Positions 54,838 to 63,087 of a stretch of 64,000 bases of DNA are shown here, piece after piece. The position numbers were made by a program, and so were the translations under genes. This stretch comes from DATBAK01 sp038240075 (GTDB lineage Bacteria; Actinomycetota; Acidimicrobiia; IMCC26256; PALSA-610), in assembly GCA_038240075.1 (NCBI GenBank), contig JBBSEC010000005.1:9686-73685 (forward strand), written 5' to 3'. The notes under the pieces are model-generated. The model saw nothing but the letters and a program-made list of their open reading frames with translations, was not told where the DNA came from and did no database searches. How positions within the stretch are numbered: the stretch's first letter is position 1; every line of letters starts with the position of its first letter.

Positions 54838-56037
54838 ATGTCCACCGACCTCGATGATGTCGATCTGAGTTCATTGTGTGATTCGGAACTGCGCGAGACG
54901 TTCATCGATGTGCGTCGCGGGATTGATCGTGCGGAAGCGTTCGCAGCGCGGCTACTGGTCGCGATCGCGGGTCGCGGGATCCCCGCGGGTGACGGTGCAT
55001 CGTCGGCGCCGGCATGGGCACAACTGCAGACCGGGCAACGGTTCCGCGACGCACGTATCTCACTCAAGGCAGGGGACGCGTGCGACACGATGCCTCTGAT
55101 GGCCAAAGCCTGGACGCAAGGAGAAATCTCCGTCAGCGCCGCGACAACCATCGCGATCGGTCGTCGTGCCGGTCATGAAGACGTCTACGCGACGATGGAA
55201 CGCGAACTCGTGCGCCTCGCCGAGGACCGTCGGTTCGGTGGACTCGACGCGCGGATCCACTACTACCAGCAGCGATGCAACGAACTCGACGACAAGCCGC
55301 CACCCGAACGAGAAGGCCTGTACATCTCCCAAGTCGGCGACCGGTATGCGATCAGAGGCGACGTCGACCTGTTGCTCGGCGCAACGATCAAGAAAGGCGT
55401 CGACGCCGCCACCGACAAACCCAGCCTCGACGACCTCCGCAGCCCCGCAGTACGACGCGCGGATGCGCTCGGCCAGATCTGCCGGGACACCCTCGACCGC
55501 GGTGACCTCCCCACCGAAGACGGGGAACGACCCCACATCACAATCACCGCGACACTCGAGTCGCTCCTCAACGGCACCCTCACCACCACCGGGAGCCTTG
55601 CTGTCACGTCCAGCCAACTCAGCCGGCTGCTCTGCGAATCGAAACTCGAACTCATGGTCCTCGACCACAACGGCCACCCACTCGACATCGGCGCCGCCAC
55701 CTACCGACCCTCCCGCAAACTCCGAAAAGCGGTGATCTTCCGAGACGGCGGCCGCTGTCGATATCCCGGCTGCGACCGAACCCACGGCGAAGTCCACCAC
55801 GTCATCGTCTTCCCCAACGGCGAGACCGTGATCGCGAACCTCGTCTTCTTATGCGACTTCCACCACCACGTCCTCCACAAACCCGGCTGGACCGCAACCT
55901 TCGACTGCATCACCCTCACCATCACCAACCCCGACGGCCGATGCATCGGCACCACCTCAGCTCCAGACTGCTCGCCAGCGGGTCGAGACAGATCGATACG
56001 TGACGCGGCGACATCGAGCGCGACAATTCCGGCGTGA
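54838..56037 (+). CDS. DUF222-HNH endonuclease (13E12-like)
   Basis: 399 residues from ATG 54838. A DUF222 helical region (about 1-250; GRGIPAGDGASSAPAWAQLQ, ISVSAATTIAIGRRAG), then an HNH nuclease (about 300-360): KAVIFRDGGRCRYPGCDRTH, VHHV, LVFLCDFHHHVLH. This family is multi-copy and mobile-looking in actinobacteria (13E12 family of mycobacteria), where several copies are LexA-controlled, as this one appears to be. Codon use is less GC-extreme than its neighbours, which suggests transfer. The stop overlaps the next GTG. Confidence 0.9.
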   Translation: MSTDLDDVDLSSLCDSELRETFIDVRRGIDRAEAFAARLLVAIAGRGIPAGDGASSAPAWAQLQTGQRFRDARISLKAGDACDTMPLMAKAWTQGEISVSAATTIAIGRRAGHEDVYATMERELVRLAEDRRFGGLDARIHYYQQRCNELDDKPPPEREGLYISQVGDRYAIRGDVDLLLGATIKKGVDAATDKPSLDDLRSPAVRRADALGQICRDTLDRGDLPTEDGERPHITITATLESLLNGTLTTTGSLAVTSSQLSRLLCESKLELMVLDHNGHPLDIGAATYRPSRKLRKAVIFRDGGRCRYPGCDRTHGEVHHVIVFPNGETVIANLVFLCDFHHHVLHKPGWTATFDCITLTITNPDGRCIGTTSAPDCSPAGRDRSIRDAATSSATIPA

Positions 56038-56528
56038 GAGCCAAGTTGGTCGTGCTGGCGACGCTCGCCGCACTCGTGACCGCGGCGCTGATGTTCGTCG
56101 TCACGCTCTGGCACAGCGGAGCCCGCGGTGAGTCGACGACGGGCAAGACCTCGGTCGACATCGGCGTGATGCACCCGGGATCGGTGAAGACGTTCTCGCT
56201 CGTCATCGATGCCCTCGGCGGCGCGCGGTGGCCCGTCTTCGTCGTCGACCAGCCATCGGGTCACTTCACGGCGTTCCTGGGTCGCGCTCAACACGTGAAG
56301 TGCCCGCTCGTCTGGAGCCAGCAACCGCACTACGCCCGCATGTTCGATTCCGAGAGCGATGCCTTCGAGGATCCGTGCGGCGGCGCGCTCTTCATGCTCG
56401 ACGGCACCTGCTACGACGGCCCGTGTGAGCACGCGCTCGACGAGTTTCCGATCACGCGCACGGGCGCGACCGCGTCGATCGACCTCGACACGCTGATCCC
56501 CGGCCCACCCAACCGGACCGCCGTCTGA
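56034..56528 (+). CDS. Membrane-anchored Rieske-like protein without cluster ligands
   Basis: 164 residues from a GTG overlapping the HNH stop. An N-terminal anchor (LVVLATLAALVTAALMFVV) precedes a small beta domain. AQHVKCPLVW (84-94) aligns with the Rieske CxHxxC box and FEDPCGGALF (111-120) with CPCHG: the two disulfide cysteines (90, 115) are kept, whereas three of the four cluster ligands are Ala, Asp and Gly. GPCEHALDEFPI matches the usual closing turn. It probably keeps the fold but not the 2Fe-2S cluster. Function unknown. Confidence 0.62.
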   Translation: MRAKLVVLATLAALVTAALMFVVTLWHSGARGESTTGKTSVDIGVMHPGSVKTFSLVIDALGGARWPVFVVDQPSGHFTAFLGRAQHVKCPLVWSQQPHYARMFDSESDAFEDPCGGALFMLDGTCYDGPCEHALDEFPITRTGATASIDLDTLIPGPPNRTAV

Positions 56529-56540
56529 GGGCGTCGGGTT

Positions 56541-57012
56541 CTACAAGCCGAACTTCGCGTCGCTCACGGCCTGGACCGCGTCGGCGGGACCGTCGAGCGA
56601 CACTCGCGACCCGGTCGCGCGGCCCGACAGCGTCGACCTCCGCGTCGGGAGGGCGGGGCTCCAGACCGTTGGCGCGGCGAATGTCTTCGTGGTGGATCCA
56701 GTTCTCCATCACATTGGCGAACGCGCCCGGCCCGACCCGGTACAACCACGGAAGCCCGGTGCGCAGCGTCGCGATCATCGAGTCGTAACCCTTGCGCTTC
56801 GCCGCGTCCATCAGCTTCGCGGTATGCCCCGCGAACGGGCCGCCGATGATCACGCCCGGCATGGAATCGGGCCGGTGCTCGCGCACGATGAGGTGCGCGG
56901 CGAGATCCGAGGTCGTCCAACCCTCGCACAGCGTCGGCGCGTCGGGCCCGACCGCGTCGAACGTGTCGCACATCGCGGCGCGCTCGGCGCGCAAGATCTC
57001 GGCTGCGCTCAT
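56541..57012 (-). pseudogene. TIGR03085-type maleylpyruvate isomerase-fold gene, internally deleted
   Basis: From ATG 57012 the frame encodes the usual DinB-fold start (MSAAEILRAERAAMCDTFDA, CEGWTTSDLAAHLIVREHRP, WIHHEDIRRANGLEPRPPDAEVDA). The expected end (LSGRATGSRVSLDGPADAV...KFGL, stop at 56541) is in another frame. About 45-50 residues normally lie between. The frame change is near 56615-56625. Read straight through, the first frame runs on to 56452 with an Arg-rich tail that is not protein-like. Confidence 0.72.
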
Positions 57013-57108
57013 CGGCAGACCCTATGCGTCGGGCGCGTCGAATCGTGCCGCGCGATCACACCGGTCGTGCGGGGCACTACGGGTTGGAGGGCCGCGGCGC
57101 GGCCGCGG

Positions 57109-57309
57109 TCAGATCAAGCGAACGTTCTGAGCTTCCTCGCCCTTGCGACCGGGGCCGACGTCGAACTCGACGTTCTGGCCCTCGGTGAGTGTCCGATACC
57201 CCTGGCCCTGGATGGCTGAATAGTGCACGAACACGTCGGGGCCATCCGTACGGGAGATGAAGCCGTAGCCCTTCTCCGCGTTGAACCACTTGACGGAGCC
57301 TGTTGCCAA
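57109..57309 (-). CDS. Cold shock protein, CspA family
   Basis: 66-residue OB-fold RNA chaperone with both RNA-binding motifs, KGYGFI and DVFVHYSAI. Melts mRNA structure, often as an abundant general protein rather than only in the cold. A leader of about 120 bases lies between it and the next start, which suits post-transcriptional control typical of csp genes. Confidence 0.95.
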   Translation of the reverse strand: MATGSVKWFNAEKGYGFISRTDGPDVFVHYSAIQGQGYRTLTEGQNVEFDVGPGRKGEEAQNVRLI

Positions 57310-57430
57310 CTCAGTGACTCCCTACTTGCACGCGTCGATCCCGCTCGGACCGAGTCGACCTTGTATCGGGTCGCGCCGGGCACGGTAGCAGGAGACTTCC
57401 CGCGCCAACAGAGGGAACTTCGTGAGCGTT

Positions 57431-57811
57431 TCAGGTGCCGTAGTGGCGCAACTCAACGGTGTTTCCGTCGGGATCACGGACGTAGAGCGACGTGCCCGTG
57501 CCTCGCGCACCGAAGCGCGGCGCGGGCCCGCTGACGACATCGAAACGACCCGATGTTGCGAGGGCCGCGAGGTCTTGCGGCTCGACGACGAGACACAGGT
57601 GATCCACGTTCGTGCCCGACCGGTCGCCCTGGAGGAGGTCGATGATCGTGTCGTCGCTCACCCGTACCGAGGGGAAGAACACCTCGCCCCGCCGCCATTC
57701 CTCCACCCGCTCCCCCGCGAGCCCCAGAGCGTCGCAGTACCAGGCAAGCGAGCGTTCGACGTCGGCGACGACGATCACGACATGGTCGAACCCGATGACC
57801 TTCGGTTCCAT
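57431..57811 (-). CDS. VOC-family (glyoxalase-like) protein
   Basis: 126 residues from ATG 57811. GFDHVVIVVADVERSLAWYCDALGL, a second half with DHLCLVVEPQDLAALA, and the end TSLYVRDPDGNTVELRHYG. His, His and Glu at the expected metal positions (GFDH, VDHL, VELR) suggest a dioxygenase or glyoxalase-type active site. Confidence 0.87.
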   Translation of the reverse strand: MEPKVIGFDHVVIVVADVERSLAWYCDALGLAGERVEEWRRGEVFFPSVRVSDDTIIDLLQGDRSGTNVDHLCLVVEPQDLAALATSGRFDVVSGPAPRFGARGTGTSLYVRDPDGNTVELRHYGT

Positions 57812-57870
57812 GGCCCCGATTCTGCCGCGTCCCTGGCGTCAGGCACGACGCTCTGCAAGGATTCCGCTCC

Positions 57871-59034
57871 GTGAGGGGCGGGCGTTTCGTGGTCATGGCC
57901 GCATGCGTGGCGGCAGCGATGGTCGTCGTGCCCGCGGGCGCGGGCGCGGCGCTCGCATCGCGGGCGGCAACGACCGGCGATTGGGTCGAAGCCGGCTTCG
58001 ACGCCGCGAACACGCACAACAACCCGAGCGAGACGGCGTTGAACACCGCGAACGTCGGCAACCTCGTTCCCAGCTGGAACAAGGCGGCTGCGGCCGGCAG
58101 CTCACCGCTCTCGATCGGCGACACCATCTACGCGGAGTCGGCCACCGCGGTCAACAGCTTCAACCGTGTCAGCGGCAACCTCCAATGGAGCTTTCCGGCC
58201 GCCGGCAACAGTTTCGACAACGACGTGGCCTACGCCAATGGCGTTCTGTACGCGGCCCCGTTCACCAACGCGATCGGTGGCAAGTCGTTCCTGTACGCGC
58301 TCGACGCGACGACCGGCACGCTGCTGTGGAAGCACAAGACCACGAACTTCGGCGGTCGGCCGCTCGTCGTCGCCGACGGCGTCGTCTACTACTCCGACTT
58401 GCAACGCCACCTCTTCGCCATCGATACGACAACGCACAAGCAGAAGTGGCGGTTCAGCGCGCACGGCGACATCGGACGGCCCGCGATCGCGAACGGCATC
58501 GTGTACGCAGGGTCGTTCGACCACAAGCTCTACGCGTTGAACGAGACGACCGGCGCGAAGCTGTGGAGCTTCAACACGCGAGACGAGCTCTTCGCCGACC
58601 CGAGCGTCGCGAACGGGATCGTGTACATCGGACCGCGGTCGGGCACGATGTACGCGCTCGACGCGATCACCGGGAAGCTGCGCTGGAAGTTCCAGACCGC
58701 GGGCACCTACATCACCGACGCCGGGATCGCGAACGGCACGATCTACTTCGGGAGCACGGGCGACGGGGTGTACGCCCTGAACGCGGCGACCGGGAAGCAG
58801 GTGTGGGCATCGACCGTCGACAGTGCGAGCAGCACCGCGCCGGTCATCGCAAACGGCGTGGTCTACCTCAGCTCGATCGACAAGAACCTCTACCTGTTCG
58901 ACGCGTCGACGGGCGCGCCGCTCCTCACCTTCTTCACGGGCGTGCAGGCGCTCGACAACGTCGTGGTCTCGAACGGCAACGTGTTCCTCGGCCTGCCCAC
59001 CGGCCACCTGCGCCGGTTCGTGCTGCCTGATTAG
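57871..59034 (+). CDS. Secreted PQQ-type beta-propeller protein
   Basis: 387 residues from GTG 57871 with a Sec signal (VVMAACVAAAMVVVPAGAGA). At least seven repeats of the quinoprotein/BamB type: YALDATTGTLLWKHK, FAIDTTTHKQKWRFS, YALNETTGAKLWSFN, YALDAITGKLRWKFQ, YALNAATGKQVWAST, YLFDASTGAPLLTF. PQQ-dehydrogenase catalytic residues are not evident, so it is probably a structural or binding propeller. Confidence 0.87.
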   Translation: MRGGRFVVMAACVAAAMVVVPAGAGAALASRAATTGDWVEAGFDAANTHNNPSETALNTANVGNLVPSWNKAAAAGSSPLSIGDTIYAESATAVNSFNRVSGNLQWSFPAAGNSFDNDVAYANGVLYAAPFTNAIGGKSFLYALDATTGTLLWKHKTTNFGGRPLVVADGVVYYSDLQRHLFAIDTTTHKQKWRFSAHGDIGRPAIANGIVYAGSFDHKLYALNETTGAKLWSFNTRDELFADPSVANGIVYIGPRSGTMYALDAITGKLRWKFQTAGTYITDAGIANGTIYFGSTGDGVYALNAATGKQVWASTVDSASSTAPVIANGVVYLSSIDKNLYLFDASTGAPLLTFFTGVQALDNVVVSNGNVFLGLPTGHLRRFVLPD

Positions 59035-59043
59035 CGCGGGCTC

Positions 59044-60204
59044 CTAGCGCGGCAACCCGAGGATGCGGTCGCCGATGATGGTGCGCTGCACCTCGGAGGT
59101 TCCGCCGGCAATCGACGCCGCCTTGCTCCAGAGCCACTGCCGCTGCCAACGCCCGCCGTCGGGATTGCCCTCGGCTTCCGCCCACAGGGGCGCGGCCGAC
59201 CCGACCACGGCGAGCGCAGTCTCCGAGAGGTGCTGGGTCATGTCGGTCCACGCCAGCTTCACGTAGCTCGACTCCGGGCCGGGCTCGATCCCCCGCGCGA
59301 GGCGCGAGAGCGTGCGCCAGTTGTGCAACCGCAGGACGCGCAGCTCGACGAACGACTGCGCGAGCGCATCCGCGATGTCGACGTCGTCGAGCGCGTGTCC
59401 TGCGTGTGCGAGCGCGTAGAGCTCGTCGAGGTAGACCTCGTGCACGACTTGCTCCTTGAACGGGAAGCTCGTGCCCCGTTCGTGCGCCAGCGTGGTGTTG
59501 GCCACGGCCCAGCCGTTGTGCAACGCGCCGACGAGGTGATCCGCGGGAACGAAGACGTCGTCGAAGAACACCTCGTTGAACTCGGCCTCGCCCGTGATCT
59601 GCACGAGCGGTCGCACTTCGATGCCCGGCGCCTGCATGTCGACGACGAGATACGAGATTCCCGCGTGCTTCGCGGCGTCGGGGTCGGTGCGCGCCAGGCA
59701 GATACCCCACCGCGCGAACTGCGCGTAGCTCGTCCAGACCTTTTGCCCCGAGAGCAGCCAGCCGTCGTCGACGGGTGTCGCGCGAGTCTTGAGCGCCGCG
59801 AGATCGGAACCGGCATCGGGCTCACTGAACAGCTGACACCAGATCTCCGACGCGGTCAGGATCGACGGCAGCCACCGCTGCTTCTGCACTTCGGTCCCGT
59901 GTGCGAGCAGCGTCGGGCCCGCGAGGTTGATGCCGACCCGGTTGACCGGCTGCAACGCACGGCTCCGGGCGTACTCCATGTTGAAGATGGCGACCTGCAC
60001 GGGCGACGCACCGCGACCGCCGTAGGCCTCGGGCCAGTGGATGCCGACCCAGCGGTCGGCGGCCAGCTTGGCCTGCCACGCGCGCCCCCACGCGATCTCG
60101 TCGTCGAGCGTCGCGAAGCGGGGCGGTCGTTCGAGGTTCGCGGCAAGCCACGCGCGGATCTCGGCCGCGAACGCCGACTCTTCCTCACTGAAGGAGAGGT
60201 CCAC
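59044..60204 (-). CDS. Acyl-CoA dehydrogenase
   Basis: 386 residues from ATG 60204. CQLFSEPDAGSDLAALKTRA, LLSGQKVWTSYAQFARW, NGWAVANTTLAHERG, GGTSEVQRTIIGDRILGLPR. Starts three bases after the acyl-CoA ligase stop in the same direction, giving a ligase-dehydrogenase operon that activates and then desaturates an acyl chain. Site C lies before that operon. Confidence 0.92.
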   Translation of the reverse strand: MDLSFSEEESAFAAEIRAWLAANLERPPRFATLDDEIAWGRAWQAKLAADRWVGIHWPEAYGGRGASPVQVAIFNMEYARSRALQPVNRVGINLAGPTLLAHGTEVQKQRWLPSILTASEIWCQLFSEPDAGSDLAALKTRATPVDDGWLLSGQKVWTSYAQFARWGICLARTDPDAAKHAGISYLVVDMQAPGIEVRPLVQITGEAEFNEVFFDDVFVPADHLVGALHNGWAVANTTLAHERGTSFPFKEQVVHEVYLDELYALAHAGHALDDVDIADALAQSFVELRVLRLHNWRTLSRLARGIEPGPESSYVKLAWTDMTQHLSETALAVVGSAAPLWAEAEGNPDGGRWQRQWLWSKAASIAGGTSEVQRTIIGDRILGLPR

Positions 60205-60207
60205 GGA

Positions 60208-61959
60208 TCAGAGGTCCCAGAACCGCTCACGCTGGTAGTGCCGGAACGACTCGAGCAACGCGGCCGCGTCGTCGTCGCCGAACGGACGGTACGCATCGGC
60301 GCCGCGATCGCGCACGTACAGCGCGTCGCCGTGCACGCGGTCGGGACGGAACTTCTCGTGCACCAGCGTTCGCTTGACGATCTTGTTCGTGCCGGTGGTC
60401 GGTGGCTCGCGGAGCACACGGAGGTAGCGGGGGCGCCACTTCGGGCCGATCGCGGGCTGGGCGTCGAGCCAGCGCGCGAACTCCGACGGGTCGAGCGTGG
60501 CGCCGTCGCGCATCACGAGGCCGGCCATCGCCTGATCGCCCGCCTGGTCGTCGGGCACGCCGTAGACCGCGGCGAGGATCACACCCGGCGCGTCGCGCAG
60601 CGCCTCCTCGATCGGGCCGGCGGGGAAGTTCTCGCCGTCGACGCGGATCCAATCGGCGTTGCGTCCCGCGAAGTAGAGGTAGCGGTCGGCGTCGAGGTAC
60701 CCGAGGTCGCCCGACCAGTACCAGCCGAAGCGCGTGGTCTGACCGGTCGCGGCATCGTTGTTGTAGTAGCCCTCGAACGGACCGACGCCCGCGACGTTGA
60801 CGATCTCGCCGACGCACCCGTCGGCGTTGACGAGGCGGCCGTCGGCGTCGAAGCGGGCGGCGACCTTCTCGTTGCCGTCGTCGTCGACGACCTTGATGTG
60901 CTCCGGCGCGTGCCCGAGCGCGCCGGGACGCTCCGCGCCGTCGCGGTTCACCGCGATGCCGCCTTCGGTCGCTCCGTACGCGTCGATCACCTCGACACCG
61001 AAGCGGCTCGAGAACCGCGCGACCACCTCGGGTGATCCCTCGTTGCCGAACGAGACGCGCAACGGGTTCTCGGCGTCGTCGGGCTGCTCGGGCTGCGCAA
61101 GGAGGTACGCGAGCGGCTTGCCCGTGTAGTTGAAGTAGGTCGAGCCGTAGGCGCGAATGTCGGGAAGCCAGCCCGACGCACTGAAGCGGCGGCCGAGGCC
61201 GACGCTCGCGCCCACGACGATCGACGGAGCCCATCCGACCTGGATCGCGTTGGAGTGGAAGAGCGGCATGCAGACGTAGCCGACGTCGTCGCGGGTCAGG
61301 TCCATGATCATCGACATGCGTTTGCCGGTCACGAGCAGCCGCCGCTGTGAGCAGATCACGGCCTTCGGCGCGTCCGAGGTGCCCGACGTGAAGATCAGGG
61401 CCCAGATCGCGTCGACGTCGGGCTCGATCCCCGGATCGACGTCGCTCACCGCGTCGAGCGCGGTGCCGAGGTCTTCGCCGAGCGTCGACGGCGGGTCGGC
61501 GGCGTCGGCGAAGCGCGTCGACGAGAGGACGGGTGGCAGACCGTCGGCGATCGGTGCGAGCAGCGCCTCGTGGCGGGGCTCGGTGATCACGAGTCCGCAG
61601 TGCGTGTGCTCGGCGTCGCGCAGGAGATGCTCGCCGCGGCGCGTGTGGTTCAGGCCGACGACGGCACCTCCGATGAGCGCGGTGCCGCCGAACGCGAAGA
61701 GGTAGTCAGGCGTGTTGTCGAGCAACACCGCGACGTGGAGCGGCTCCCCCGCCGGCAGGCGTTCGAGGAAGAGGTTCGCAAACCGGATCGACTCGGCGAG
61801 GTACTCCGCGTGCGTCCAGACGCGGTCGCCGAACCGGATCGCGGGCCGCCCGCCGATGTCGGCGTCGGAGGCGTTCGCGCGCAGGAGCGCGGCCGCGTTC
61901 GCTGCGACGAGCGGCGCCTGCCCCGGCGCCGGATCCGATCTGGATTTGAGACCTGACAT
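60208..61959 (-). CDS. AMP-binding acyl-CoA ligase (FadD-like)
   Basis: 583 residues from ATG 61959. Adenylation motifs LIFTSGTSDAPKAVICSQRR, DAYGATEGGIAVN, YWSGDLGYLDADRYLYFAGR, ADWIRVDGENFPAGPIEEAL and TGTNKIVKRTLV. The P-loop SGTSDAPK departs from the usual SGTTGxPK, as in some FATP/FadD17-like ligases. The start codon lies inside operator site C, so bound regulator would block the start site directly, or a later start is used. Confidence 0.9.
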   Translation of the reverse strand: MSGLKSRSDPAPGQAPLVAANAAALLRANASDADIGGRPAIRFGDRVWTHAEYLAESIRFANLFLERLPAGEPLHVAVLLDNTPDYLFAFGGTALIGGAVVGLNHTRRGEHLLRDAEHTHCGLVITEPRHEALLAPIADGLPPVLSSTRFADAADPPSTLGEDLGTALDAVSDVDPGIEPDVDAIWALIFTSGTSDAPKAVICSQRRLLVTGKRMSMIMDLTRDDVGYVCMPLFHSNAIQVGWAPSIVVGASVGLGRRFSASGWLPDIRAYGSTYFNYTGKPLAYLLAQPEQPDDAENPLRVSFGNEGSPEVVARFSSRFGVEVIDAYGATEGGIAVNRDGAERPGALGHAPEHIKVVDDDGNEKVAARFDADGRLVNADGCVGEIVNVAGVGPFEGYYNNDAATGQTTRFGWYWSGDLGYLDADRYLYFAGRNADWIRVDGENFPAGPIEEALRDAPGVILAAVYGVPDDQAGDQAMAGLVMRDGATLDPSEFARWLDAQPAIGPKWRPRYLRVLREPPTTGTNKIVKRTLVHEKFRPDRVHGDALYVRDRGADAYRPFGDDDAAALLESFRHYQRERFWDL

Positions 61960-61968
61960 CGACGTCAG
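61953..61968. promoter_or_regulatory. 16-bp palindromic operator candidate, site C
   Basis: CTGACATCGACGTCAG between the divergent acyl-CoA ligase and DUF6282 hydrolase genes. Arms are perfect. It overlaps the ligase ATG (61959) and lies 33 bases before ATG 62002. Confidence 0.7.
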
Positions 61969-62001
61969 TCTAGGGAGCGGGTGCGCGTAGTGTCCTCTCT
62001 C

Positions 62002-62853
62002 ATGAGCGTGGATCTCGCGGGTGCTGCCGATCTCCACTGCCACTTCGGACCGGACGCGCACCGGGAGCGATCGGTCGACGCGTTCGAGGCCGCTCGCGAG
62101 GCCGCGGCCGCAGGTCACCGTGCGGTCGTGCTGAAGTCACACGACTTCCCCACGGCATCCTTGGCGTGGTCGGTCGGACAGACGGTTCCCGGCATCGCGG
62201 TGTTCGGCGGCATCTGCTGCGACCGCGAGGTCGGCGGGGTGAACCCCGCGGCCGTCGAGGTCGCGCTGCGGCTCGGCGCGCGCATCGTGTGGCTGCCGAC
62301 GCTGTCGAGCCGGCAGGACTACGACAGCGGCATCGGACCCCAACTCGGTCTTCCCGGTCCGGGCATCTCCGTCACCGACGAAGACGGCGCACTGCTCCCC
62401 GAGACCTCCGAGGTGCTCGCGCTCGTGCTCGAGCACGACGCGATCCTTGCGACCGGCCACGTGAGCGCGGCCGAGCACTACGCCGTGGTGCGCGACTTCG
62501 CGCGCCGCGGTCGCGTGCTGCTCACACACGCAACCGAGGACCTCGCGGGGCCGAACCTGAGCGCGGCGCAATGCGCGGAGCTCGCGGACCTCGGCGCCTG
62601 GGTCGAGCTCTGTGCGATGACGTGCATCGGTGCCCTCGCGACGCGCACTCCCGCCGAGATGCTCGCAACCATCCGCACCGTCGGCGTCGAGCGGGTCACG
62701 CTCGGAACCGACTTCGGCCAGAAGGTGAACCCGCACCCGGCCGCGGGCCTCCAGACCTACGCGGACGCCCTCTACGCCGAGGGGCTGCGGGAGGACGAGA
62801 TCCGCCGGATGGCGTGCACAAATCCGTCGGCGCTCCTCGGCCTCGACGCATAG
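62002..62853 (+). CDS. DUF6282 amidohydrolase-like protein
   Basis: 283 residues from ATG 62002. The start ADLHCHFGPDAHRERS has the HxH metal box; later LKSHDF, LATGHVSAAEHYAVV, LLTHATEDL and TLGTDFGQKVNPHP give further metal ligands on a TIM barrel. The family is related to metal-dependent hydrolases and decarboxylases. The reaction is unknown. It shares operator site C with the ligase-dehydrogenase operon. Confidence 0.82.
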   Translation: MSVDLAGAADLHCHFGPDAHRERSVDAFEAAREAAAAGHRAVVLKSHDFPTASLAWSVGQTVPGIAVFGGICCDREVGGVNPAAVEVALRLGARIVWLPTLSSRQDYDSGIGPQLGLPGPGISVTDEDGALLPETSEVLALVLEHDAILATGHVSAAEHYAVVRDFARRGRVLLTHATEDLAGPNLSAAQCAELADLGAWVELCAMTCIGALATRTPAEMLATIRTVGVERVTLGTDFGQKVNPHPAAGLQTYADALYAEGLREDEIRRMACTNPSALLGLDA

Positions 62854-62862
62854 GTTCTGTCC

Positions 62863-63087
62863 TCATGGTCACATTCGCATGCGCTTCACCGTTGGGTGTT
62901 GCGCTGATCACGACCGCTGCGCCTGCTCCGGCAGTCATGATGGTCGCATCCGCATGCGCCTCACCGTTTTGTGCTGCGCTGATCACGACCGCTGCGCCTG
63001 CTCCGGCAGTCATGATGGTCGCATCCGCATGCGCCTCACCGTTCTGTGCTGCGCTGATCACGACCGCTGCGCCTGCTCCGGCCCGTC
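62863..63087. repeat. Three tandem copies of a 75-bp unit
   Basis: Copies begin at 62863, 62938 and 63013. The last two differ at very few positions; the first is more diverged. Each has TGATGGTCGCATCC, CGCATGCG and CGCTGATCACGACC. The unit edge GTCATG supplies the ATG of the thioesterase gene at 63088. The repeats fill the whole gap between 62854 and 63087; no gene is seen in it, although the frames stay open. Confidence 0.92.

Noticed and set aside
54740..54840. Origin of replication because of the AT-rich stretch
   Set aside because: No DnaA boxes or dnaA/dnaN genes; the stretch is explained by the SOS promoter of a likely transferred gene.
62863..63087. CRISPR array
   Set aside because: Units are near-identical across their whole length with no unique spacers, and no cas genes are present.
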